The notes: generated by a model from the sequence alone, not told the origin. DNA of 22,667 nucleotides from Gemmatimonadota bacterium (GCA_017889745.1 JAGGAG010000018.1:1-22667); one strand, 5' to 3'; positions 15,552 through 22,551 are shown, counted from the first letter of the stretch. Translations and numbers: made by a program.

Positions 15552-15779
15552 ATGCGCGCCACGATCAAGTACTGCGTCGTTTGAAGCTACGAGCCCCGAG
15601 CCACCGGTCTGGTGGCTGAGCTCAAGAAGGCGTTTCCTGACATCGAGACGGACCTCATTCCCAGTTCCGGCGGCGTCTTCGACGTGGTCGTCGACGGCAA
15701 GCTGGTGTTCTCGAAGAAGGCCGTCGGCCGGCACGCCAAGCCGGGGGAAATCGTCGACCTGCTGAAGAGAACCACGTAG
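15552..15779 (+). CDS. SelW-like selenoprotein (Rdx/SelT-W-H family), in-frame TGA = selenocysteine
   Basis: A 75-residue thioredoxin-like redox protein if TGA 15582-15584 is read as selenocysteine. It starts M-R-A-T-I-K-Y-C-V-V, then U11, giving the family's C-x-x-U motif (Cys8, Sec11) after the first beta strand. After the TGA the frame stays open for 64 codons and matches the rest of a SelW protein: helix (L-V-A-E-L-K-K-A-F-P), strand (I-E-T-D-L-I-P-S-S-G-G), then G-V-F-D-V-V-V-D-G-K-L-V-F-S-K-K and a final helix. Length is typical for the family. GAGG lies 4 nt before ATG 15552. A hairpin suited to be the SECIS follows the TGA. It is 22 nt upstream of phosphofructokinase. The role is probably thiol redox, with partners unknown. 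A nonsense-mutated CxxC homologue is the alternative, judged unlikely. Confidence 0.87.
15591..15623 (+). promoter_or_regulatory. Bacterial SECIS element
   Basis: Beginning 6 nt after TGA 15582-15584, GAGC (15591-15594) pairs with GCTC (15620-15623), and after a small internal loop AGCCACC (15599-15605) pairs perfectly with GGTGGCT (15611-15617), leaving a five-base loop GGTCT (15606-15610). The loop G is 22 nt past the TGA, within the distance range known for bacterial SECIS, and the GGTCT loop matches the apical loop I recall for the E. coli formate dehydrogenase H SECIS. SelB binds this loop to deliver Sec-tRNA. All bases are also coding. Confidence 0.8.
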
Positions 15780-15801
15780 GAGAGGAGCCTGGCCCGCACG
15801 A

Positions 15802-16881
15802 ATGCGTATCGCCGTCAACACCGGCGGCGGCGACGCCCCCGGACTCAACGCCGTCATTCGCGCGGTCGTGCTCGCCGCGCATCACCGCGGCTGGCAGGTC
15901 TACGGGATTCAGCGCGGCTACGAAGGGCTGCTCGCGTTCAATGGGGTGGTGCGGCTCGCGCCCGAGAACGTGCGCGGCATCGTTCACCTCGGTGGCACCA
16001 TCCTGGGCACCACCAACCAGGGCAATCCATTCCGCTATGCGGTGACCGATGCCGACGGCACCCGCCGGGAGGTCGATCGCTCTGACGAACTGATCGCCGC
16101 GTTTCGCGCGAGCGGTTTCGACGCGCTCATCGCCATCGGTGGCGACGGGAGCATGCAGATCGCCTGGGACCTGGCCTGCAAGGGGCTGCCGGTGGTGTGC
16201 GTGCCCAAGACGATCGACAACGACGTCGAGTGCACCCAGCAGACATTCGGCTTCGATACCGCCGTCAGCACCGCAACCGAGGCCATCGACAAGCTGCACT
16301 CCACCACCGAGAGTCACCAGCGCGTCATGGTGGTCGAGCTGATGGGAAGGAATGCGGGCTGGATCGCGCTGCACAGCGGCATCTCCGGCACGGCGCACAT
16401 CGTGCTCATCCCCGAGATCCCCTTCGACATCGACAAGGTGTGTGCGGCGATCCAGGCGCGTGAGGCGGCGGGGAAGCACTACAGCATCGTGGTGGTGGCT
16501 GAGGGCGCCCGGTCGGTGGGCGGCGAAGTGTCCCTGCTCGAGCGACGTGGCACCGGCACGGTCGACCGGATCGGCGGCATCGGCAGCCGGGTCGCGCAGA
16601 TGATCACCGAGCGGATGGACAAGGAGGTGCGCTCCATCGTGCTCGGTCACCTGCAGCGCGGCGGGTCGCCCACCACATTTGACCGTCTGCTCGGGCTGCG
16701 ATTCGGCGGCGCGGCCGTGCGCGCCGTGGCCGACGGCGCCTTCGGCACGATGCTGGGGCTGGCGGGGACCTCGATCGTCCGGGTGCCACTGGCCGATGCG
16801 GTGGGCCGCCAGAAGCTCGTGCCGCTCGATTCCGACATCGTGGTCACGGCGCGCGAGCAGGGAATCAGCTTTGGGGACTAG
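15802..16881 (+). CDS. pfkA: 6-phosphofructokinase
   Basis: A 359-residue PfkA-family enzyme that phosphorylates fructose 6-phosphate to fructose 1,6-bisphosphate in glycolysis. Visible motifs are T-G-G-G-D-A-P-G-L-N near the N-terminus, G-G-D-G-S at 113-117 in the phosphoryl-donor site, P-K-T-I-D-N-D at 135-141 with catalytic Asp139, and M-G-R-N-A-G-W-I-A. Gly in G-G-D-G favours ATP as donor, while Lys in P-K-T-I-D-N-D is the residue usual in pyrophosphate-dependent enzymes. This Gly/Lys pair is known from actinobacterial ATP-type enzymes, so ATP use is the best guess. Start ATG 15802 gives the normal family N-terminus; the AGAGGAG site is rather far upstream (about 15 nt). It lies 22 nt after the selenoprotein stop and overlaps the next gene's probable start. 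Confidence 0.93.
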   Translation: MRIAVNTGGGDAPGLNAVIRAVVLAAHHRGWQVYGIQRGYEGLLAFNGVVRLAPENVRGIVHLGGTILGTTNQGNPFRYAVTDADGTRREVDRSDELIAAFRASGFDALIAIGGDGSMQIAWDLACKGLPVVCVPKTIDNDVECTQQTFGFDTAVSTATEAIDKLHSTTESHQRVMVVELMGRNAGWIALHSGISGTAHIVLIPEIPFDIDKVCAAIQAREAAGKHYSIVVVAEGARSVGGEVSLLERRGTGTVDRIGGIGSRVAQMITERMDKEVRSIVLGHLQRGGSPTTFDRLLGLRFGGAAVRAVADGAFGTMLGLAGTSIVRVPLADAVGRQKLVPLDSDIVVTAREQGISFGD

Positions 16882-18931
16882 CCCGGCGTCGCCGGCGACA
16901 GCCGTGCGTCCCGTCGCCGAGACCATGCATGGCGTCGAAATCGTCGATCCGTATCGGTGGCTCGAGGACGGCGATCCGGAGGAAGTGCGCCGCTGGACCG
17001 AGGCACAGAATGCGCACACCGAGGCATGGTTGTCGGCGGTTCCCGCGCGGGCCGGTATCCGGTGCCGGCTCCAGCAACTGCTTAGCATCGGTGTGCTCGG
17101 CACGCCCACGCCCGCGCGCGGACGGTACCTCTACCAGCGACGCGAAGGCACCACCAACCAGCCGATCCTGTACGTGCGTGACGGGCTCGAGGGCAGGGAC
17201 CGCGTCGCCATCGATCCGAACGCCCTCTCGGCCGAGGGCACCACGGCCCTCGACTGGTATCACGTCAGCCCGGACGGACGCCGCCTGGCATACGGCCTCT
17301 CGGCGGACGGCAGTGAGCAGAGCGTGCTACGCCTGCTCGACCTCGATGACCTCTCGCCGCTTGCCGACCGGATCCCGCGCACGCGCAGCTGCGACCTCGC
17401 CTGGCTCCCGGACAACTCCGGCTTCTACTACACGCGCTACCCGGCGCCGGGATCGGTCCCGGCGGGTGAGGAGCCGTACCACCGCGCCGTCTGGTTTCAC
17501 CGTGTCGGTCATGATCCCGACGCCGACCGCCTCGTGTTCCAGCCCGCGGAGAAGGAACACTGGCCAGGGGTTTCGCTTTCCGACGACGGGCGGTGGCTCC
17601 TGATCGGGGTGGCGCGGACGTTCGACGAGACCGACCTGTACGTGCAGGACCTCACTTCCGGCGCGGCGCCCGTGCCCGTGGCGGTGGGGATACCGGCCAC
17701 GTTCGACGGGCAGGTCGCCCGCGGCGTTCTCTACCTCCGCACCAACCTGGACGCGCCGACCTTCCGCCTGTACGCGGTCGATCCGGCCGCACCCTCGCGC
17801 GACGGCTGGCGTGAGCTCGTACCGGCGCGACCGGATGCGGTCCTCTCGAGCGTGGGCGTCACGGCGAAGCACCTTGTGCTCGACTATCTCGATCGTGCCA
17901 CGGCGCGGCTCCAGCTCGCGGCGCTCGACGGCAGTGGCATCCAGGACGTCCATCTGCCGACGCTCGGGAGCCTCTTCGGGCTCGGCCTGGAGCCGGACGG
18001 CAACGAGGTTCTGTTCGGCTTCTCGTCGTTCACCGTCCCGCCCAGTGTGTACCGCCTGGACCCGACCACCGGCACGACCACCCTCTGGCGCCGCGTCGAG
18101 GCGGACATTGAGCCTGAGCGCTTCCGCGTGAACCAGGTGGAGTATTCATCGGCTGACGGCACGCGGATCACCATGTTCCTGGTGCACCGGCGGGATGTCG
18201 AGCGCAACGGCCGGCAACCGACCTTCCTCACCGGCTACGGCGGCTTCAACATCTCGATGACCCCGGCCTTTTCGCGCTCGATGCTGCTCTGGCTCGAATC
18301 GGGCGGCGTAGTGGCGATACCGAACCTGCGCGGCGGCGGGGAGTATGGCGAGTCGTGGCACCAGCAGGGCATGCTCGGCAGGAAGCAGAACACGTTCGAT
18401 GACTTCATCGCGGCGGCGGAGTGGCTCATTGCCTCCGGCTGGACCAGCCCGCGCGAGCTCGCCATCCAGGGTGGGTCGAATGGGGGCCTGCTCATGGGTG
18501 CAGTGCTTACGCAGCGGCCGGAACTCTTCCGGGCGGTCGTCGTTCAGGTTCCCCTGCTCGACATGCTGCGCTATCATCGATTCCTGATCGCCCGGCTATG
18601 GATTCCGGAGTACGGCTCGGCCGACGACCCGGAACAGTTCGGCTGGCTGTCGGCGTACTCGCCGTATCATCAGGTGCGCGATGGCGTGGCGTACCCCGCG
18701 GTGCTGATCGCCACGGCGGAAAGCGATACGCGGGTCGACCCGCTGCACGCGCGGAAGATGACGGCACGGCTGCAGCGGGCCACATCGTCGGGGCTCCCCG
18801 TGCTGCTGCGGCTGGAATCCCGCGCCGGCCACGGGGCGGGCAAGCCGCTGGCGAAGGTGCTCGACGAGCTGACGGACACCTGGACTTTCATCTGGCACGA
18901 GCTCGGGCTCGCTGCCCCGGAGGATCGATGA
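16871..18931 (+). CDS. Prolyl oligopeptidase family serine peptidase (S9A)
   Basis: A 686-residue enzyme with an N-terminal seven-bladed propeller (about 70-410) and a C-terminal alpha/beta hydrolase domain. The early D-P-Y-R-W-L-E-D motif is diagnostic. The catalytic triad is Ser536 (G-G-S-N-G-G), Asp619 and His654, with spacing close to that of pig prolyl oligopeptidase. It cleaves short peptides after proline. No signal peptide is seen, so it should be cytosolic. The start is uncertain: I prefer TTG 16871, which has AGGGA about 8 nt upstream, overlaps the phosphofructokinase stop by 11 nt and gives a family-like N-terminus; GTG 16904 and ATG 16925 are alternatives. The frame is open further upstream but overlaps phosphofructokinase and looks non-coding. 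Its end overlaps the DoxX-like start by 4 nt. Confidence 0.92.
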   Translation: MGTSPASPATAVRPVAETMHGVEIVDPYRWLEDGDPEEVRRWTEAQNAHTEAWLSAVPARAGIRCRLQQLLSIGVLGTPTPARGRYLYQRREGTTNQPILYVRDGLEGRDRVAIDPNALSAEGTTALDWYHVSPDGRRLAYGLSADGSEQSVLRLLDLDDLSPLADRIPRTRSCDLAWLPDNSGFYYTRYPAPGSVPAGEEPYHRAVWFHRVGHDPDADRLVFQPAEKEHWPGVSLSDDGRWLLIGVARTFDETDLYVQDLTSGAAPVPVAVGIPATFDGQVARGVLYLRTNLDAPTFRLYAVDPAAPSRDGWRELVPARPDAVLSSVGVTAKHLVLDYLDRATARLQLAALDGSGIQDVHLPTLGSLFGLGLEPDGNEVLFGFSSFTVPPSVYRLDPTTGTTTLWRRVEADIEPERFRVNQVEYSSADGTRITMFLVHRRDVERNGRQPTFLTGYGGFNISMTPAFSRSMLLWLESGGVVAIPNLRGGGEYGESWHQQGMLGRKQNTFDDFIAAAEWLIASGWTSPRELAIQGGSNGGLLMGAVLTQRPELFRAVVVQVPLLDMLRYHRFLIARLWIPEYGSADDPEQFGWLSAYSPYHQVRDGVAYPAVLIATAESDTRVDPLHARKMTARLQRATSSGLPVLLRLESRAGHGAGKPLAKVLDELTDTWTFIWHELGLAAPEDR

Positions 18932-19461
18932 CGGACAACGCCCTGCGTAACAACCGCGCCCCTGCCGGCCAGGGCCTGGCCCTGGTCCGGATCATCGTCG
19001 GCCTCTGGTTCGCGAAGGCGCTGTTCGCAAAGCTCGCCCTGGTCGGTGGCTTCCTTCCGTTGCCGTTTGCATCGGATCGCTGGGTCGAGACAATGCCGAA
19101 GATCATCGCGAAGCAGATGGCCGAGAACCCGATTGCCGGATACAAGGCGTTCGTGGAAGGCACAGTCCTCACGAACCCGGTGCTCTTTGCCAACCTCACG
19201 GCGCTTGGCGAGGCCGCGGCAGGCACGCTCCTGGTCCTTGGCCTGTTCAATGGCGTCGGCGCGCTGGTGGCGCTCCTCCTCACGCTCAACTATGGCACGG
19301 CGAGCTGGCACCTGTCGGCGGCGAACCAGGGATTCCACTGGACGCTGGCGGCGGTGATGATCGGGCTCTGGTGGGGTCGTGCGGGGATGACCTGGGGTCT
19401 CGATGGCCGACTGGCGGAGTCGAAGCCGGGCTGGTGGGGGAGCCGGCGGCCCTGGAGCTGA
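18928..19461 (+). CDS. DoxX-like integral membrane protein
   Basis: A 177-residue protein with about four hydrophobic helices (around residues 16-38, 88-108, 109-126 and 135-152), a length and layout like the DoxX/DoxD family. The first helix begins A-L-V-R-I-I-V-G-L-W-F-A-K-A-L-F-A-K, which fits the family's R-x-x-x-G start with a Lys-bearing helix end. DoxX-like proteins sit in the inner membrane; some act in quinone or thiosulfate redox reactions, others have no known role. ATG 18928 overlaps the peptidase stop (ATGA) and has GGAGGA 4-5 nt upstream, showing clear translational coupling. It is the last gene of the probable selenoprotein-phosphofructokinase-peptidase operon and stops 3 nt before the convergent JAMM-like gene. 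Confidence 0.75.
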   Translation: MTDNALRNNRAPAGQGLALVRIIVGLWFAKALFAKLALVGGFLPLPFASDRWVETMPKIIAKQMAENPIAGYKAFVEGTVLTNPVLFANLTALGEAAAGTLLVLGLFNGVGALVALLLTLNYGTASWHLSAANQGFHWTLAAVMIGLWWGRAGMTWGLDGRLAESKPGWWGSRRPWS

Positions 19462-19464
19462 TCC

Positions 19465-20031
19465 TCAGTACGGTCCCCGGCTCATCCGGCTGGGCCCCCC
19501 CGCACCCGCCATCTCACAGAACGCCTCGGTCGCTGAGTAGAGCACGCAGAACATCCCGTCCACCTGCCAGCGCTGCCACCACATGAGCATGATGCCGCGG
19601 TCGGCGCCCGAGAGGTTGGGGTAGGGGTGCTCGCCGTCGAAGCGGGCGACATGTGTGTGCACGGTGCCCAGCCAGTCCGGTGGACCACAGGTGTCAATCG
19701 AGCTCTGGGCGGACACGCCGAGCGAGTCGGAGCCGTGCGGCACGTCGAGCACCAGCACCCGGGTGACCCGCGCGCTGTCGTCCAGCACGTCGCCGGTGAT
19801 GCAGGCGACGTGTTCCTTCTTCTCGGCCAGGCTCTGTTCCCAGAGGCGCTGCAGCATCGCGGACGCGTCAACGCCGAAGCTGAAGCGCGCCGGCAGTTTC
19901 CTGAAGTCGGACTTGGGAACGGGCGGCATGCGGTTGCCGCGCGGCTGCTGGTAGGCAGGCGCCGAGTCCTGGCCCGCGGCCGCGGATGCGGCGCCAAGGC
20001 CGAGCACGAGCAGGAAGCTGAAACGACGCAG
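19465..20031 (-). CDS. Exported JAMM/MPN-like metalloprotease-type protein, probable CTG start
   Basis: With CTG 20031 as start, the protein has 188 residues and a textbook signal peptide (basic M-R-R, hydrophobic core, A-A-S-A-A-A-G). The mature part has a JAMM-type zinc signature: Glu73, His125-x-His127, then Ser141-x-x-Asp144. The H-to-S gap (13 residues between) is several residues longer than in classical JAMM proteins. This suggests a periplasmic or secreted zinc isopeptidase-like protein, unproven. GAGG lies 5 nt before the CTG. GTG 20007 is the first standard start but would cut off the positively charged end of the signal peptide; an in-frame TAA at about 20063 excludes earlier starts. 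The gene follows the beta-propeller gene by 61 nt, and a large hairpin covers its start. Confidence 0.65.
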   Translation of the reverse strand: MRRFSFLLVLGLGAASAAAGQDSAPAYQQPRGNRMPPVPKSDFRKLPARFSFGVDASAMLQRLWEQSLAEKKEHVACITGDVLDDSARVTRVLVLDVPHGSDSLGVSAQSSIDTCGPPDWLGTVHTHVARFDGEHPYPNLSGADRGIMLMWWQRWQVDGMFCVLYSATEAFCEMAGAGGPSRMSRGPY

Positions 20032-20069
20032 GGTAACCTCGCAGGAACTCTCTCCTGAAGGTTACCCTG
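20029..20069 (-). promoter_or_regulatory. Long hairpin over the start region of the JAMM-like gene
   Basis: A perfect 11-bp inverted repeat, CAGGGTAACCT at 20029-20039 and AGGTTACCCTG at 20059-20069, encloses a second 5-bp pair (CAGGA/TCCTG around GAGAGT on the minus strand), giving about 16 pairs with one small internal loop. On the minus strand the 3' arm contains the GAGG site and CTG start of the JAMM-like gene. It may mask translation, or act as a terminator for the upstream propeller gene, though no T run follows. Confidence 0.6.
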
Positions 20070-20092
20070 TTCCACCCCGCTCGTTCAAACCG

Positions 20093-21169
20093 TCAGGGGG
20101 CGGTACCGATTGCGACGCCCCAGGGGACCCTGCCGGCCGGGATGGTCTTCACCACCGTGAAGGTCGCCAGGTCGATGACGCTCACGTCGTTGGACGGGCC
20201 GTTGGCGCTGTAGAGCTTGCTGCCATCCTTCGACAGCGCGATCCCCCACGGCCGCTTCCCGACCGCCACCGAGTGGGTTACCTGGCTGGACGCCACATCG
20301 ATCGCGCTCACCGTGCCTCCCCGCCCGTTGCTCACGAAGAGCCTCTTTCCGTCTGGCGCCGAGAGGATGCCCATCGGCTTGGAGCCCTCGGGCATCGTAA
20401 TGGTGCCGATCACCGTCCGCTTCGCGACGTCGATCACCGATACCGTCCCGGCCGCCTCGTTGGCCGAGTATGCCCGCGAGCCGTCGGGCAGGAACGCGAT
20501 GCTGCGCGGCCGGAGTCCCACCACGACGCGACCGAGCTTCTTGCCGGTCTCTGCGTCGAGGATGGTGAGGTCGTGATCGGTCTCTCCACTGACCCAGACG
20601 GTCTTCCCATCGGGTGCCAGGGTGACGCCCTCAGGCTCCTTTCCCACCGGAACCGTGGCGACGACGCTGCCGGTGGCAACCTCGACGATGGACGCCACGC
20701 CGGCGTCCTCGTTAGAGACGAAGATCTTCGTGCCATCCGACGAAAGGTCGAAGGCCTCGGGGTCGGAGCCCGCGGGCAGCACACGCGATACGGTACGGGT
20801 GGTGGCATCTACGACGGCCACGCCGTCCTTCGACTTGTCCGAACCGAGCTTCTCGCACTCCGCGTCGGGCATGGAGGGCGGGCACTTGGGCGAGCCACTG
20901 AGGGCCACGAAGACCCACTTGCCGTCCCGACTGACCTTCACACCGCGAGGCCGGGTGCCCACCGCAATGGTCCCGACGACCGAGTCGTCGTCGGCGTTGA
21001 CGATCGTGAGATCGTGCGAATCCTCGTTGGTGACATAGACGTACGCAGACGGGGGTAGCGGGGGCGTCGCTGCGGCGGGTGCCTGCTCCGGTTTCCTGCC
21101 GCACCCGAGCAACAGCATCGCCCCAAGGACCGACACGACGCCGTGCCGCACCGAAGGATCATGCATCAT
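20093..21169 (-). CDS. YVTN/YncE-type beta-propeller lipoprotein
   Basis: A 358-residue lipoprotein: signal peptide with lipobox L-L-G-C (Cys23), a short Ala/Pro linker, then about seven propeller repeats of the YVTN type (Y-V-Y-V-T-N-E-D, V-F-V-A, I-F-V-S-N, V-W-V-S, A-Y-S-A-N, L-F-V-S-N, L-Y-S-A-N). Such propellers often bind partners or cofactors in the periplasm; some are linked to PQQ-type dehydrogenases or surface layers. An insertion near residues 93-115 holds two cysteines (96, 105) that could form a disulfide. ATG 21169 shares a base with the upstream cytochrome stop (TGATG) and has AGGGAG about 8 nt upstream. The in-frame extension upstream overlaps the cytochrome gene and is not credible. 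Confidence 0.88.
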   Translation of the reverse strand: MMHDPSVRHGVVSVLGAMLLLGCGRKPEQAPAAATPPLPPSAYVYVTNEDSHDLTIVNADDDSVVGTIAVGTRPRGVKVSRDGKWVFVALSGSPKCPPSMPDAECEKLGSDKSKDGVAVVDATTRTVSRVLPAGSDPEAFDLSSDGTKIFVSNEDAGVASIVEVATGSVVATVPVGKEPEGVTLAPDGKTVWVSGETDHDLTILDAETGKKLGRVVVGLRPRSIAFLPDGSRAYSANEAAGTVSVIDVAKRTVIGTITMPEGSKPMGILSAPDGKRLFVSNGRGGTVSAIDVASSQVTHSVAVGKRPWGIALSKDGSKLYSANGPSNDVSVIDLATFTVVKTIPAGRVPWGVAIGTAP

Positions 21170-21744
21170 CAACTGTTCTCCCTGACGGCAGGGCGGCCCG
21201 CCTGGATCTTGCCATCGGCCCTGCCTTTCACGTAGGCGTAGATTCCCAGGATCTTGTTCATCTCGAGGCCCAGCTCGCACCACGAGGGCATTCCCTTCTC
21301 CTTCCGTCCCTGACAGACCACCGTCACGAACGCATCCTGCGTCGGGACGGTCCCACCTTCCCTGAGCGACACCACCAGCGCCGGCGCGAACGTCGTTCCC
21401 ACGGCGTACTCCCCGTGGCAGCGCGCGCAATTGAGCTCGTACTGCTTCCAGCCGTCATAAACCTGCCGGCTGATCGTGTCCCTCGGGGCGGTGTGATACT
21501 GGTCGGTGAGGGGAGCACTGGCGACCGGGGCCGGGCTGGCTGCCGGTACGGGCGCGGGCGCCGCCGGCCCGGGAGCGGGTGAAACGGGCGCGACGCTATC
21601 GGCGGGTGTGGCCGCGGTGGCCGCGGTGGCCGCGGTAGCCGTGGTGTCAGCCGGTGGTGTGGCGGCTGGCTCCTGCCTTGCCCGCTCGCCACAGGCCGAG
21701 AGCAGGAGCACGACGCAGCCAGTCAGGCAGGCGTTACGGCGCAC
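21169..21744 (-). CDS. Lipoprotein cytochrome c
   Basis: A 191-residue protein with a lipoprotein signal (lipobox L-S-A-C, Cys18), a low-complexity Ala/Pro/Thr linker (about 27-78) and a mono-haem cytochrome c domain with C-A-R-C-H (106-110). Two further cysteines lie in V-V-C-Q-G and P-S-W-C; the Met before P-S-W is a possible distal haem ligand. The C-terminal tail (Y-A-Y-V-K-G-R-A-D-G-K-I-Q-A-G-R-P) closely resembles that of the partial cytochrome at the window end and of cytochromes found with PQQ alcohol dehydrogenases. GTG 21744 is preferred because it gives a compact lipoprotein signal; ATG 21777 is possible. The start overlaps the pentapeptide gene by 11 nt (44 nt for the longer form), and the stop touches the propeller start. 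Confidence 0.86.
   Translation of the reverse strand: MRRNACLTGCVVLLLSACGERARQEPAATPPADTTATAATAATAATPADSVAPVSPAPGPAAPAPVPAASPAPVASAPLTDQYHTAPRDTISRQVYDGWKQYELNCARCHGEYAVGTTFAPALVVSLREGGTVPTQDAFVTVVCQGRKEKGMPSWCELGLEMNKILGIYAYVKGRADGKIQAGRPAVRENS
21608..21643 (+). repeat. Tandem 9-bp repeat in the cytochrome linker
   Basis: Unit GTGGCCGCG occurs three times perfectly and a fourth time with two changes. It encodes part of the Ala/Thr linker between the lipid anchor and the haem domain, so copy-number change would alter linker length by three residues per unit without breaking the frame. Confidence 0.85.
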
Positions 21745-22543
21745 TGAACGTGGCCTTGTCCACGTTCCGCGCCTCATCCAGTCCCTTCATCTGGTCGCGC
21801 CCGACGATGCCGATGAAGATGGCGCCGTCGACATTGGCCTTGTTGAACTGTGCACCGGTGACATCGGCGCCGGTGAAATCGGTGCCGGCGAGGTCGGCGT
21901 TCTGGAGGTTGGCGTCGACGAGCTTCGCCTTCCGCAGCGAGGCGAAGGAGAAGTCGGCCTTGAAGAGGTTGGCCCCGGTGAAGTCGGCGCCGGTGAGGTC
22001 GGCGCTGACGAACTGCGCGCGCATGACACCCATTGACTGGTTGCCGGGGTCGGCCCCGATGTTGGCATTGCTCAGGTTGGCGTCGACGAGGGTGGCGCCG
22101 CGCAGGTAGCCGATAATGCGCGTGTCGCGCAGGTCGGCGCCGCTGAGGTTGGCGCTCTCGATGATCGTAGCGAAGAGACTGGCACCGCGAAGGTCGGCCC
22201 TGGACAGGTTTGCCCGCCGAAGGGTGGATCCGTCGAGATTCGACTTCCTGAGGTCGGCGCCCTCGAGCACCGCGTCGGTGAGATCGCAGCTGAAGAGGTC
22301 GGCTCCGGCGAGCCTCGCCCCGGCCAGCCGCGTGCCTGTCAGGTTGGCACGCTTGAAGTCGACGCCTTCGAGTACGAGCCCGCTCAAGTCAGCGCCGGAG
22401 AAGTCGGCCGGCGCTGCGCCCGTGGCCTGGGCGAGCTGCTCGGTCACCTGTGCGGCGGTGAGGTGCTGCGCCTGCGCCGTTGCGGGCTCCGCCGCACGAG
22501 TCAGGACAAGGAGCGCGGCAGAGGCCACGACGCTCCGCCGCAC
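21734..22543 (-). CDS. Exported pentapeptide-repeat protein
   Basis: A 269-residue protein with a signal peptide (about 1-24, ending A-T-A-Q-A) and a short helical segment, then roughly 30 or more pentapeptide repeats of the A(D/N)Lxx form from residue 47 to about 245, interrupted around 150-175. Such repeats fold into a right-handed four-sided beta helix and usually serve as binding scaffolds; no catalytic residues are expected. Export makes it unlike the DNA-gyrase-protecting cytosolic members. The start is GTG 22543, 8 nt after the stop of the upstream cytochrome; the ribosome site is weak, so coupling to that gene is likely. It sits between two cytochrome c genes with similar C-termini, implying a role in assembling or holding an envelope redox complex (inference). 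Confidence 0.9.
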   Translation of the reverse strand: MRRSVVASAALLVLTRAAEPATAQAQHLTAAQVTEQLAQATGAAPADFSGADLSGLVLEGVDFKRANLTGTRLAGARLAGADLFSCDLTDAVLEGADLRKSNLDGSTLRRANLSRADLRGASLFATIIESANLSGADLRDTRIIGYLRGATLVDANLSNANIGADPGNQSMGVMRAQFVSADLTGADFTGANLFKADFSFASLRKAKLVDANLQNADLAGTDFTGADVTGAQFNKANVDGAIFIGIVGRDQMKGLDEARNVDKATFSAP

Positions 22544-22551
22544 GGTGGGGC

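Noticed and set aside
15582..15584. TGA as a nonsense mutation making a pseudogene
   Set aside because: The stop falls exactly on the U of C-x-x-U, the rest of the protein is intact and family-like, and a SECIS-like hairpin follows at the right distance.
16679..16870. Upstream extension of the prolyl oligopeptidase reading frame
   Set aside because: It lies inside phosphofructokinase, is Ser/Arg/Trp-rich and unlike the family N-terminus.
15655..17109. Long minus-strand open frame over the selenoprotein and phosphofructokinase genes
   Set aside because: No family signature; phosphofructokinase on the other strand is unambiguous.
20029..20069. The long hairpin as an ordinary intrinsic terminator
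   Set aside because: No T run follows on either strand within a few bases; the possibility is kept as an alternative, not as the main call.
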